Positions 1 through 5,442 of a DNA stretch of 5,442 bases are shown here, piece by piece; positions within the stretch are counted from its first letter, which is position 1, and each line of letters opens with the position of its first letter. A model generated the notes under the pieces. That model saw nothing but the letters and a program-made list of their open reading frames with translations. It searched no databases and was not told where the DNA came from. Position numbers and translations under genes: made by a program. Where the stretch lies: assembly GCA_937906165.1 (NCBI GenBank), contig CALCYA010000126.1:1-5442 (forward strand), written 5' to 3'. This DNA is from an uncultured Bacteroidales bacterium. GTDB lineage: Bacteria; Bacteroidota; Bacteroidia; Bacteroidales; Bacteroidaceae.

Positions 1-17
1 TGGGTTGCGAAAAGCAA

Positions 18-49
18 AACGAGTCAATGACATTGCAAATATAGAATGA
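18..49. repeat. Direct repeat copy 1 (32 bp)
   Basis: This 32-bp stretch matches positions 141-172 at 30 of 32 bases in the same orientation; the two differences are at repeat positions 7 (T/C) and 15 (A/T). The start-to-start distance is 123 bp. On the minus strand the copy contains TATATTTG (43-36), a perfect match to the Bacteroidota -7 consensus TAnnTTTG. I see no TTTG at the usual distance upstream of this copy, so promoter activity here is less certain than for copy 2. Confidence 0.85.
36..43 (-). promoter_or_regulatory. Possible -7 element in direct repeat copy 1
   Basis: TATATTTG on the minus strand fits TAnnTTTG exactly and points left, out of the window. The expected -33 TTTG is missing about 19-22 bp upstream, where the minus strand reads A-rich sequence. 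It could be a degenerate copy of the promoter in repeat copy 2, or only the shared part of the repeat. Any gene served would lie left of position 1 and cannot be seen. Confidence 0.3.
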
Positions 50-75
50 CAAAACTTTTGTTTTGTTATCGGCGA

Positions 76-143
76 GTTCATTAGCGGTTGGTCGCACGCA
101 GCATGGGTTAAACTCATGCCGTGCGGGTCGCTAAAGGATGAAC
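76..143. repeat. Long imperfect inverted repeat (hairpin) between the direct repeats
   Basis: The two arms pair in blocks: 76-81 with 138-143 (6 bp), 82-86 with 129-133 (5 bp, after a four-base bulge at 134-137), 92-98 with 120-126 (7 pairs, one a G-U), and 101-105 with 115-119 (5 bp). The apex can close further through 106-108 with 112-114. About 26 pairs form over 68 nt. The right arm runs three bases into direct repeat copy 2. There is no open reading frame of note, no T-run directly after either end, and no tRNA or known riboswitch pattern that I recognise. It may be a structured RNA leader, a small RNA, or the core of a small non-autonomous repeat element; the sequence does not decide. 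Confidence 0.7.
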
Positions 144-172
144 GAGCCAATGACTTTGCAAATATAGAATGA
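141..172. repeat. Direct repeat copy 2 (32 bp)
   Basis: This is the second copy of the repeat at 18-49 (30 of 32 bases identical). Its first three bases are also the end of the 76-143 hairpin arm, so the repeat and the hairpin abut exactly. It carries TATATTTG on the minus strand at 166-159. Confidence 0.85.
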
Positions 173-192
173 ACATATGCACCGTTGTCAAC
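159..192 (-). promoter_or_regulatory. Candidate leftward Bacteroidota promoter
   Basis: On the minus strand the -7 element TATATTTG (166-159) matches TAnnTTTG fully. GTTG at 192-189, one base off the -33 consensus TTTG, lies 22 bp upstream, slightly longer than the usual spacing of about 19-21. A start site near 152 would make an RNA that begins with the 76-143 hairpin region and continues through repeat copy 1 out of the window. The site lies beyond the galK terminator, so it would begin a new transcription unit to the left. Confidence 0.45.
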
Positions 193-249
193 TTAAAAGG
201 ACTTCTTTAATACTTCATGTGCTTTTGTGCTCCGCGTGTCATATATGAA

Positions 250-280
250 AATTGGAGCAACCGCAAAGGTTGCTCCAATT
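250..280 (-). terminator. Hairpin terminator downstream of galK (possibly bidirectional)
   Basis: A perfect 13-bp stem (250-262 with 268-280) closes a 5-nt loop, starting 25 bp past the galK stop codon. On the minus strand the stem is followed by TTCATAT, a moderate U-tract after the stem's own closing TT. On the plus strand it is followed by CGTTTTTATA, a better U-tract. It most likely ends the galM-transporter-galK transcript and may also stop transcription coming from the left. Confidence 0.8.
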
Positions 281-304
281 CGTTTTTATAATCTTGCTTG
301 AGAA

Positions 305-1459
305 TTAGCAGATCTTGCGAGAACCGTCGCCGATAACTACGTTGTACACCTTTGGTGCCTTGCCGTACTTCTCGTTGTAGCGCTTCTCTGCCTCAGCAAC
401 GAAGATCTCGTACAACTCCTCCTTAACAAGGTTGATTGTGCAACCGCCGAAGCCACCGCCCATCATACGTGAACCGGTAACGCCACAGTCGATAGCTACG
501 TCTACAAGGAAGTCGAGCTCCTCGCAGCTTACCTCATAATCCTTGCTCAGACCGAAGTGTGTCTCGTACATCTTCTTACCTACAGTCTCGTAGTCACCAG
601 CCTCGAGAGCCTCGCATACATCGAGTACGCGAACTACCTCGCCGATAACATACTTTGCACGGCTGTAATCCTCGGGCTTCAATTCTGCCTTAACCTCCTC
701 GAGCATCTCGAAGCTTGCGTCACGCAAAGACTCAACCTCGGGGTACTTTGCCTTGATAACCTCAGCTACGCGCTCGCAGCTCAAGCGACGCTCGTTGTAG
801 GGTGAACCTACCAACTCGTGCTTAACGCAAGTGTTCATGAGAACGAGCTTGTAACCCTGTGGCTTGAATGGGAAATACTGGTACTCCAATGAACGGCAGT
901 CGAGACGGATGAGGCTGCCGGCCTTACCGAATACGCTTGCAAACTGGTCCATGATACCGCAGTTCACACCTACATAGTTGTGCTCTGTTGCCTGACCAAC
1001 TTTAGCGAGCTCGAACTTGTCTACCTTGTTGTCGCCGAAGAGGTCGTTCAGAGCGTAAGCGTATGTGCTCTCAAGCGCAGCCGATGAAGACATACCTGCA
1101 CCGAGGGGTACATCACCTGCAAAAGCAGTGTTGAAACCCTTGACGTCAACACCACGCTTGATCATCTCACGGCATACACCGAAGATGTATTTTGCCCAAG
1201 AAGCGCGTGGAGCATCCTCCTCCTTCAAACCGAACTCAACATAGTCCTTCTCGTCGATAGAGTAAGCGCAAACCTTGTCAGTACCGTTAGGCTTGATCTC
1301 TGCCATGATACCCTTGTCTACAGCACCGGGGAATACAAAACCATTGTTGTAGTCGGTGTGCTCACCGATGAGGTTGATACGGCCTGGAGAAGCGTAGATG
1401 CTTCCTGTTGTACCATCGAAGTGCTTGATGAAACGGCTTCTTACAAATTCTATATCCAT
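305..1459 (-). CDS. galK: Galactokinase
   Basis: Cytoplasmic GHMP-family kinase that phosphorylates alpha-D-galactose with ATP to galactose-1-phosphate, the first committed step of the Leloir pathway. All three family motifs are intact in the 384 residues: the galactokinase signature GRINLIGEHTDY (26-37), the ATP-binding PLGAGMSSSAALE (118-130), and the C-terminal GSRMMGGGFGGC (329-340). By family comparison Asp171 (in GIMDQ) is the catalytic base and Arg27 the supporting residue. Length is normal (E. coli GalK 382). The ATG at 1459 is chosen because the protein then begins just ahead of the conserved N-terminus; the leader is A/T-rich without a Shine-Dalgarno, as usual in Bacteroidota. It is the last gene of the operon, 43 bp after the transporter stop, and ends with TAA before a hairpin terminator. 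No promoter of the TAnnTTTG type is visible in the 43-bp gap, so it is probably read from the galM promoter. Confidence 0.97.
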   Translation of the reverse strand: MDIEFVRSRFIKHFDGTTGSIYASPGRINLIGEHTDYNNGFVFPGAVDKGIMAEIKPNGTDKVCAYSIDEKDYVEFGLKEEDAPRASWAKYIFGVCREMIKRGVDVKGFNTAFAGDVPLGAGMSSSAALESTYAYALNDLFGDNKVDKFELAKVGQATEHNYVGVNCGIMDQFASVFGKAGSLIRLDCRSLEYQYFPFKPQGYKLVLMNTCVKHELVGSPYNERRLSCERVAEVIKAKYPEVESLRDASFEMLEEVKAELKPEDYSRAKYVIGEVVRVLDVCEALEAGDYETVGKKMYETHFGLSKDYEVSCEELDFLVDVAIDCGVTGSRMMGGGFGGCTINLVKEELYEIFVAEAEKRYNEKYGKAPKVYNVVIGDGSRKIC

Positions 1460-1502
1460 AGTTGTATAATATTTAGTAGTTAAAAATATGTTTTAATGTC
1501 AA

Positions 1503-2777
1503 TTACTTCTTTGCCGGCTTTGAACCGATGAGAGCATAGAACAACAGGTAAGCTGCGCAGAACATAACAACCCAGTAGCTTGTCATGTAGTCTGTCATCT
1601 CGGCAACCTGTGCCTGGATAGCGAGCATTACGGCGCAACCGAATACCATTGTCATGAAGATACCTGAAGCGACAGCTGTGTACTTGCCGAGACCCTCAAC
1701 AGCCATGTTGAAGATACCGCCCCACATAACTGATGTGCAGAGACCTACGAGCAGGAATGCGAAGATACCTACAGGAACCTCAGCCCAGATGAGTGTCAAT
1801 GTACCCCAGTCGATACCTGGAACCTCTACAGTAGTTGCAGGGTCAGAGAACATACCGAATGCAACGAGTACCAATGTTGCTACAGAAACGGCTGTGATCA
1901 TTGTGCGGCTTGATACCTTGTTACCGATACTTGCACCGACGAAACGGCCGATGAGCATCATGAACCAGTATACAGCAACGATGAGACCTGCAGTAGCTGC
2001 AGAGATACCGAGCTCAGGAGTATTTACAAGGTACATGTTAACGTATGTAGGAACGCCTACCTCAATACCCATATAAAGGAAGATTGCGAGGATACCGAGT
2101 GTGAAGTGACGATACTTCAAAGCACCCTTGATGAGGCTTACCTCAACAGGAGCCTGCTCGGGCTCTTCAATCTTTGTAAAGAGGATAACCACGAATGCTA
2201 CGATGAAGATGCCGAGGGCAATCATGAGGGCTGGAGTAGCATCAGAGATGGCAGTGTCCTTTGAAATCTCACCGATGAGGGCACCCATGATGATGTAAAC
2301 TGCAACAGCTGCTGAAGAGTTGAATACACCACCGAGCTGGATGAGCTGGTTACCGCTGTTACCGCCACCGCCGAGGAGGTTAAGCATTGGGTTAACAACA
2401 CAGTTGAGGATACACATACAGAAACCTGCGATGAAAGCACCTACAAGGTAAACACCGAATACGAGACCCAGGTTCTCCTTTGCATCGAGCATACCGCTGA
2501 ACCACTGTACAAGGATACCGATGATACCAACTGTAAGACCGATAAGAGCAGTCTTCTTGTAACCGTACTTTGCGATGAGCATACCGGCTGGGATACCCAT
2601 GATGAGATAAGCAACGAAGTTACCGTAGTTACCGATCTGTGCAAGTACTTCAGGAATGTCACCCTGTGCCTTGATGATGTTTGCCATAGGTGAGCAGAGG
2701 TTTGTCACGAAGGCAATCATTGCGAAGAGCGCAATCATAACTATGATAGCTCCCCATTGTTTCTTTTGATTACTCAT
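1503..2777 (-). CDS. FHS/FucP-type MFS sugar transporter, probably galactose/glucose uptake
   Basis: Inner-membrane transporter of the major facilitator superfamily, 424 residues with about 12 hydrophobic segments (roughly 10-33, 51-70, 77-95, 104-130, 153-171, 183-201, 224-247, 262-282, 291-310, 331-350, 366-388, 398-417). Relatedness to the fucose-galactose-glucose:H+ symporters shows in IPAGMLIAKYGYKK (62-75), the NP after helix 4 (129-130), VFNS (151-154) and the EGLGKYT stretch (361-367). Its place between galM and galK makes galactose, perhaps also glucose, the likely substrate; this is inference from context. Against the E. coli FucP sequence as I remember it, the essential acidic residues Asp46 and Glu135 correspond to Ser29 and Asn125, and the family PTIF and GGxxxP motifs near helices 10-11 read GGIF and FGCAVM. 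It may therefore belong to a distinct subgroup with different coupling. The gap from galM is 47 bp and A/T-rich; an AAGGAG just after the galM stop is about 40 bp from the ATG, too far to serve it. Family certain, substrate not. Confidence 0.9.
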   Translation of the reverse strand: MSNQKKQWGAIIVMIALFAMIAFVTNLCSPMANIIKAQGDIPEVLAQIGNYGNFVAYLIMGIPAGMLIAKYGYKKTALIGLTVGIIGILVQWFSGMLDAKENLGLVFGVYLVGAFIAGFCMCILNCVVNPMLNLLGGGGNSGNQLIQLGGVFNSSAAVAVYIIMGALIGEISKDTAISDATPALMIALGIFIVAFVVILFTKIEEPEQAPVEVSLIKGALKYRHFTLGILAIFLYMGIEVGVPTYVNMYLVNTPELGISAATAGLIVAVYWFMMLIGRFVGASIGNKVSSRTMITAVSVATLVLVAFGMFSDPATTVEVPGIDWGTLTLIWAEVPVGIFAFLLVGLCTSVMWGGIFNMAVEGLGKYTAVASGIFMTMVFGCAVMLAIQAQVAEMTDYMTSYWVVMFCAAYLLFYALIGSKPAKK

Positions 2778-2824
2778 AATTTTTTAATGTTTTTAGTTTA
2801 TTGTAAAAGATTTATTTCTCCTTA

Positions 2825-3910
2825 TTATTTCTCAACGCCGAACTTGTATACAGTCACCTGTCTGTATGTCTCGCCCGGGCACAATACAACGCTTGGGAAG
2901 TGTGCGCGGTTAGGTGAGTCGGGGAAGTGCTGTGCCTCGAAGCAGATTGCGCTGCGTTTGGGGAATGTTGCTCCATGAGCGCCAGCAAAGCCGCTGTGCC
3001 AGTTCGATGTGTATACCTGGACGCCCGGTTCGGTTGTGTATACCTCCATTGTGCGGCCGCTGACGGGCTCTGTTACCTTTGCTGCAAAGCTGAGTTCGCC
3101 CACCTCTTTCTTGTTGAGTACGTAGCAGTGGTCGTAGCCGGCGCCGTGCTTTATCTGCTCTTCGTCGGCATCGATGCGTGCACCCACCTCTGTCGGGGTA
3201 GTGAAGTCAAATGCTGTGCCCTTGACAGGTGCTATGCAGCCATAAGGAACTGATGTGTCGTCAATAGGTACAAAGAAATCTGCGTTGATTTCGCATATGA
3301 GGTTGTCAATAGTTGCTGTGGGGTTGGCTATACCTGAGAGTGAGAAGAAACCGTGGCTTGTGAGGTTCACGATAGTCTTTTTGTCGGTAGTAGCTGTGTA
3401 GTCGATTTTAAGCTCGTTGTCATCTGTGAATGTATAGACAACTGTAACGTCGAGGTTGCCGGGGAATCCCTCCTCCATGTCTGCTGACAGGTAGTGGAGC
3501 TTCAATGTCTGGCAGTCGGTCTGCTCTGCATCCCATACTCTCGCGTGGAAGCCTGTTGGGCCACCGTGCAGGTGGTTGGGGCCATTGTTGATTGCGAGGC
3601 TGTACTCCTTGCCGTCGATAGTGAATTTACCCTTGCATATTCTGTTGCCGTAACGGCCTACGAGTGTGCTGAGGAATGGCTCCGGGCTGTTCAAGAGGTT
3701 GTCGATGCTGTCGTGGCCCTGAATTACGTTTGCATAGTTGCCGTTCTTGTCAGGAACCATAATGCTGCAGATTGCACCTCCATAGTTTGTGATTGCCACT
3801 TCGCTACCAGCCTTGTTCTTGAGGATGAATAGCGCTGTCTCCTTGCCGCCGATGACTTTTTTGAAGTCGGCGGCCTTCAATTCTGAAAGGTTGTTTTCTG
3901 TACAATTCAT
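2825..3910 (-). CDS. galM: Aldose 1-epimerase (galactose mutarotase)
   Basis: Interconverts the beta and alpha anomers of D-galactose (and glucose), supplying the alpha form that GalK uses. The 361-residue protein has the GalM fold markers in order: GRYGNRI (85-91), the NHLHGGP loop (112-118, substrate-binding His115), the NLTSHGFFSL segment with the presumed catalytic acid His186, GYDHCYVL with Asp260, and FEAQHFPDSPN with the presumed catalytic base Glu325. Residue roles are assigned by analogy with Lactococcus lactis GalM. No signal peptide or lipobox is seen, so it should be cytoplasmic. The ATG at 3910 is preferred over an in-frame TTG at 3943, because that TTG lies inside the -7 promoter element and upstream of the expected start site. 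It is the first gene of the operon. The canonical NLTNHSYFNL motif is altered around His186, so the protein is somewhat divergent there, but nothing suggests loss of function. Confidence 0.95.
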   Translation of the reverse strand: MNCTENNLSELKAADFKKVIGGKETALFILKNKAGSEVAITNYGGAICSIMVPDKNGNYANVIQGHDSIDNLLNSPEPFLSTLVGRYGNRICKGKFTIDGKEYSLAINNGPNHLHGGPTGFHARVWDAEQTDCQTLKLHYLSADMEEGFPGNLDVTVVYTFTDDNELKIDYTATTDKKTIVNLTSHGFFSLSGIANPTATIDNLICEINADFFVPIDDTSVPYGCIAPVKGTAFDFTTPTEVGARIDADEEQIKHGAGYDHCYVLNKKEVGELSFAAKVTEPVSGRTMEVYTTEPGVQVYTSNWHSGFAGAHGATFPKRSAICFEAQHFPDSPNRAHFPSVVLCPGETYRQVTVYKFGVEK

Positions 3911-3940
3911 ATTACGGTATGTTAAATAGCTATTTCTCCG

Positions 3941-3971
3941 CAAATAAAATAAAAAAACGTTTCACAGCAAA
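3941..3971 (-). promoter_or_regulatory. Promoter of the galM-transporter-galK operon
   Basis: On the minus strand TTTG (3971-3968) is followed after exactly 19 bp by TTTATTTG (3948-3941), which matches the Bacteroidota -7 consensus TAnnTTTG at five of six fixed positions. Transcription would start near 3934, giving a leader of about 25 nt before the galM ATG. The spacer holds the CG-centred palindrome AAACGTTT (3955-3962), a possible regulator site. No other promoter of this type is visible in the operon. Confidence 0.6.
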
Positions 3972-3980
3972 GGAAAATTC

Positions 3981-4031
3981 AATAAAAATTAGCAAAAGCG
4001 GAAAATGACGCGCGTCATTTTCCGCTTTTGC
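3981..4031 (-). terminator. folC terminator built on a perfect 40-bp palindrome
   Basis: Positions 3992-4031 are a perfect palindrome with no spacer. In RNA it would fold into a stem of up to about 18 bp with the central GCGC as loop. On the minus strand it is followed by TAATTTTTATT (3991-3981), a good U-tract, 36 bp past the folC stop. The plus side reads AAGAGGGGAG, so it is a terminator for folC only. It insulates the galM promoter that begins 10 bp further on. Confidence 0.85.
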
Positions 4032-4050
4032 AAGAGGGGAGTATGAAAAA

Positions 4051-4090
4051 AGGCAATTAAGGGTTGTTAAAGGCTATTAAGGGATATTGA
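4051..4090. repeat. Degenerate 20-bp tandem repeat at the folC 3' end
   Basis: Positions 4051-4070 and 4071-4090 agree at 16 of 20 bases, and each 20-bp unit itself has a looser 10-bp rhythm (xGGxxxTTAA). The right unit encodes most of the FolC C-terminal tail; the left unit carries the stop codon and the start of the 3' untranslated region. It may be an old slippage duplication or a chance effect of A/T-rich sequence. Confidence 0.4.
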
Positions 4091-5362
4091 GGCCAGAAGG
4101 TCGGCTACGATGAAGCAGCTGCCTCCGATGAAAATGAAATCGTCGGCGTTACTGTCGGCCTTTGCGGCAGCCAATGCTGCCGGCACGTCGGGGTAGCGGT
4201 TGCCGTGCAGGCCGAATGTTGAGGCTTTCTTTTGTAACTCTACGGCGGGCATCGCTCGCTGTATGCTTGCCTGTGTAAAATAGTATGTCGCTTTCTTCGG
4301 CATCATGGCAAGCACGGCTGTTATGTCCTTGTCGCTTACCATGCCGAACACAATGCGCAGGGTGTTGCACTCCTGTGCCTCGAGCTGTCTGGTGATGTAC
4401 TCTATTCCTCCTATGTTGTGGCCTGCATCACACACTGTCAGCGGACTCTCGCCAATCTTCTGCCAACGCCCCATCAGCCCAGTAAGGGTTGTGACATTTG
4501 TAAAGCCTTTTCTTACTGATTCGGGGGTTATGTCGTAACCCATTGCCTTGAGTTGCGTTATTGCCGTGAGAATGGTGTTTGCATTCTTCTCCTGGCAAAA
4601 GCCGCCCAGCTCGCCTTGCAGCATACCGTACTCCTTTGTGCTGTACTCAAAGCCGCTTCCGCATGGTGAGGCGTCAAGCAACTCGTTCTCCTCTTCGGCA
4701 AAGACTATAGGCGCGCCGGCCTCTTCTGCCGTTCTGCTGAAAACGGGTTTCGTTTCGGCGGTTGTCTCGCCGATGACAACAGGTGTCCCGTGCTTTATTA
4801 TTCCGGCCTTTTCGCCTGCAATCTCCTCAAGCGTGTTGCCCAGGAACTGGGTATGGTCCTTGCTGATGTTTGTGATTATGCAAAGGTCGGGTGAAATGAT
4901 GTTTGTGCAGTCCAGACGGCCTCCAAGCCCCACTTCAATCACCGCGACATCAACCTTCTGTTGCGCGAAATAGTTGAATGCCATGGCGGTGGTGAGCTCA
5001 AAGAACGACGGTTGTAGCGGCTCGAAGAAGGCCCTGTGCTTCTCCACGAACTCAGTGACGTATTCCTTGGGCGCCGGGATGCCGTTCACCCTCATGCGCT
5101 CACGGAAATCTATGAGGTGAGGCGATGTGTAGAGGCCTACTTTGTAGCCGTTCTCTTGCAGTACTGCCGCAATGGTGTGCGATGTGGAGCCCTTGCCGTT
5201 GGTTCCGGCAACGTGAATGGTGCGGAACTTGCGGTGCGGGTTGCCCAGATGGTTGTCGAGTGCTATTGTCGTTGACAACCCCTCTTTGTAAGCAGCACCG
5301 CCTACTTGCTGGAAGGGCGGTGCGCAATTGTAAAGATATGTGACTGTCTCTTCGTATGTCAT
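4067..5362 (-). CDS. folC: Bifunctional dihydrofolate synthase / folylpolyglutamate synthase
   Basis: Cytoplasmic Mur-ligase-family enzyme that adds L-glutamate to dihydropteroate to make dihydrofolate and then extends the polyglutamate tail of reduced folates, using ATP. The 431 residues (E. coli FolC 422) carry the P-loop GTNGKGST (53-60), SPHL (80-83), EVGLGGRLDCTN (143-154; Asp151 sits in the conserved LDxTN), the metal-binding KDH (168-170) and GEKAGI (183-188), whose Lys185 matches the carbamylated lysine of the family. GRWQ (298-301) and DAGHN (312-316) mark the C-terminal glutamate-ligase domain. The ATG at 5362 gives the N-terminus typical of Bacteroidota FolC proteins; the leader is A/T-rich without a Shine-Dalgarno. 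Its own terminator separates it from the galactose operon, so it is a distinct unit. A weak -7-like TAAATTTT lies at 5433-5426 but its -33 partner would be outside the window. The bifunctional call follows the usual bacterial situation; a single-function FPGS cannot be excluded by motifs alone. Confidence 0.96.
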   Translation of the reverse strand: MTYEETVTYLYNCAPPFQQVGGAAYKEGLSTTIALDNHLGNPHRKFRTIHVAGTNGKGSTSHTIAAVLQENGYKVGLYTSPHLIDFRERMRVNGIPAPKEYVTEFVEKHRAFFEPLQPSFFELTTAMAFNYFAQQKVDVAVIEVGLGGRLDCTNIISPDLCIITNISKDHTQFLGNTLEEIAGEKAGIIKHGTPVVIGETTAETKPVFSRTAEEAGAPIVFAEEENELLDASPCGSGFEYSTKEYGMLQGELGGFCQEKNANTILTAITQLKAMGYDITPESVRKGFTNVTTLTGLMGRWQKIGESPLTVCDAGHNIGGIEYITRQLEAQECNTLRIVFGMVSDKDITAVLAMMPKKATYYFTQASIQRAMPAVELQKKASTFGLHGNRYPDVPAALAAAKADSNADDFIFIGGSCFIVADLLASISLNSL

Positions 5363-5442
5363 TTATCTTATTGTTTGTTGGAAGTGGTTTGTATTTAACG
5401 TGAGTTCGATATAAGAATTTATACTAAAATTTAGCGTATTTT

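Noticed and set aside
88..130. tRNA-like arm or tRNA remnant in the hairpin region
   Set aside because: The apex GGGTTAAACTC resembles a T-arm only loosely; the T-loop lacks the TTC core, and no acceptor, D or anticodon arms can be placed around it.
1654..2076. 140-codon plus-strand reading frame antisense to the transporter
   Set aside because: It is a shadow of the strongly codon-biased gene on the other strand; the translation has no recognisable domain and no promoter stands before it.
2222..2662. Two short minus-strand frames (2222-2440, 2441-2662) inside the transporter
   Set aside because: They are Ser/Val/Leu-rich out-of-frame readings of the membrane-protein gene, which is itself intact across this span, so no frameshift is needed.
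2811..2824. AAGGAG-like Shine-Dalgarno just after the galM stop codon
   Set aside because: It is about 40 bp from the transporter ATG with no nearer start codon in a sensible frame, and Bacteroidota genes generally do not rely on such sites.
3911..3943. N-terminal extension of GalM by 11 codons from a TTG start
   Set aside because: The TTG overlaps the proposed -7 element, so it would lie upstream of the transcript start; the extra residues match nothing typical of GalM, and ATG at 3910 is available.
4548..4973. 141-codon plus-strand reading frame antisense to folC
   Set aside because: It lies wholly inside the well-supported folC gene and its translation is of low complexity (Ser/Pro/Val-rich); no independent evidence supports it.
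5363..5442. folC promoter or divergent promoter at the right edge
   Set aside because: Only a five-of-six -7 match (TAAATTTT, 5433-5426) is visible and its partner would be off the edge. On the plus strand the nearest candidate has three rather than two bases between TA and TTTG. Neither is strong enough to annotate.

Overview
The window looks like chromosomal DNA of a Bacteroidales bacterium (Bacteroides/Prevotella type; the genus cannot be fixed from the sequence alone). The four proteins read like Bacteroidota family members. Start codons are preceded by A/T-rich leaders without a usable Shine-Dalgarno. Promoter-like sites fit the Bacteroidota pattern TTTG-N19-22-TAnnTTTG rather than the sigma-70 pattern. 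All four genes lie on the minus strand, so transcription runs from high to low coordinates.

Layout in transcription order. (1) folC (5362-4067) encodes the bifunctional dihydrofolate/folylpolyglutamate synthase and ends at a strong terminator built on a perfect 40-bp palindrome (4031-3992). (2) A promoter lies immediately after it (3971-3941). (3) A compact galactose-use operon follows: galM (mutarotase, 3910-2825), a 12-helix FHS/FucP-type sugar transporter (2777-1503) and galK (galactokinase, 1459-305). The gaps between its genes are 47 and 43 bp, and it is closed by a 13-bp hairpin terminator (280-250). (4) A 249-bp non-coding stretch (1-249) holds two near-identical 32-bp direct repeats, each carrying a TATATTTG -7-like element pointing left, on either side of a 68-nt imperfect inverted repeat.

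The operon makes metabolic sense. The transporter imports a hexose, GalM converts the beta to the alpha anomer, and GalK phosphorylates alpha-D-galactose to galactose-1-phosphate. The later Leloir enzymes GalT and GalE are not in the window. folC is a separate housekeeping unit with no visible functional tie to galactose use.

Most of the window is ordinary, well-understood metabolism, and I see no sign of a new multi-gene system. The points worth a second look are the repeat/hairpin element at 18-172, the loss in the transporter of acidic residues that are essential in E. coli FucP, and the perfect palindrome behind folC.
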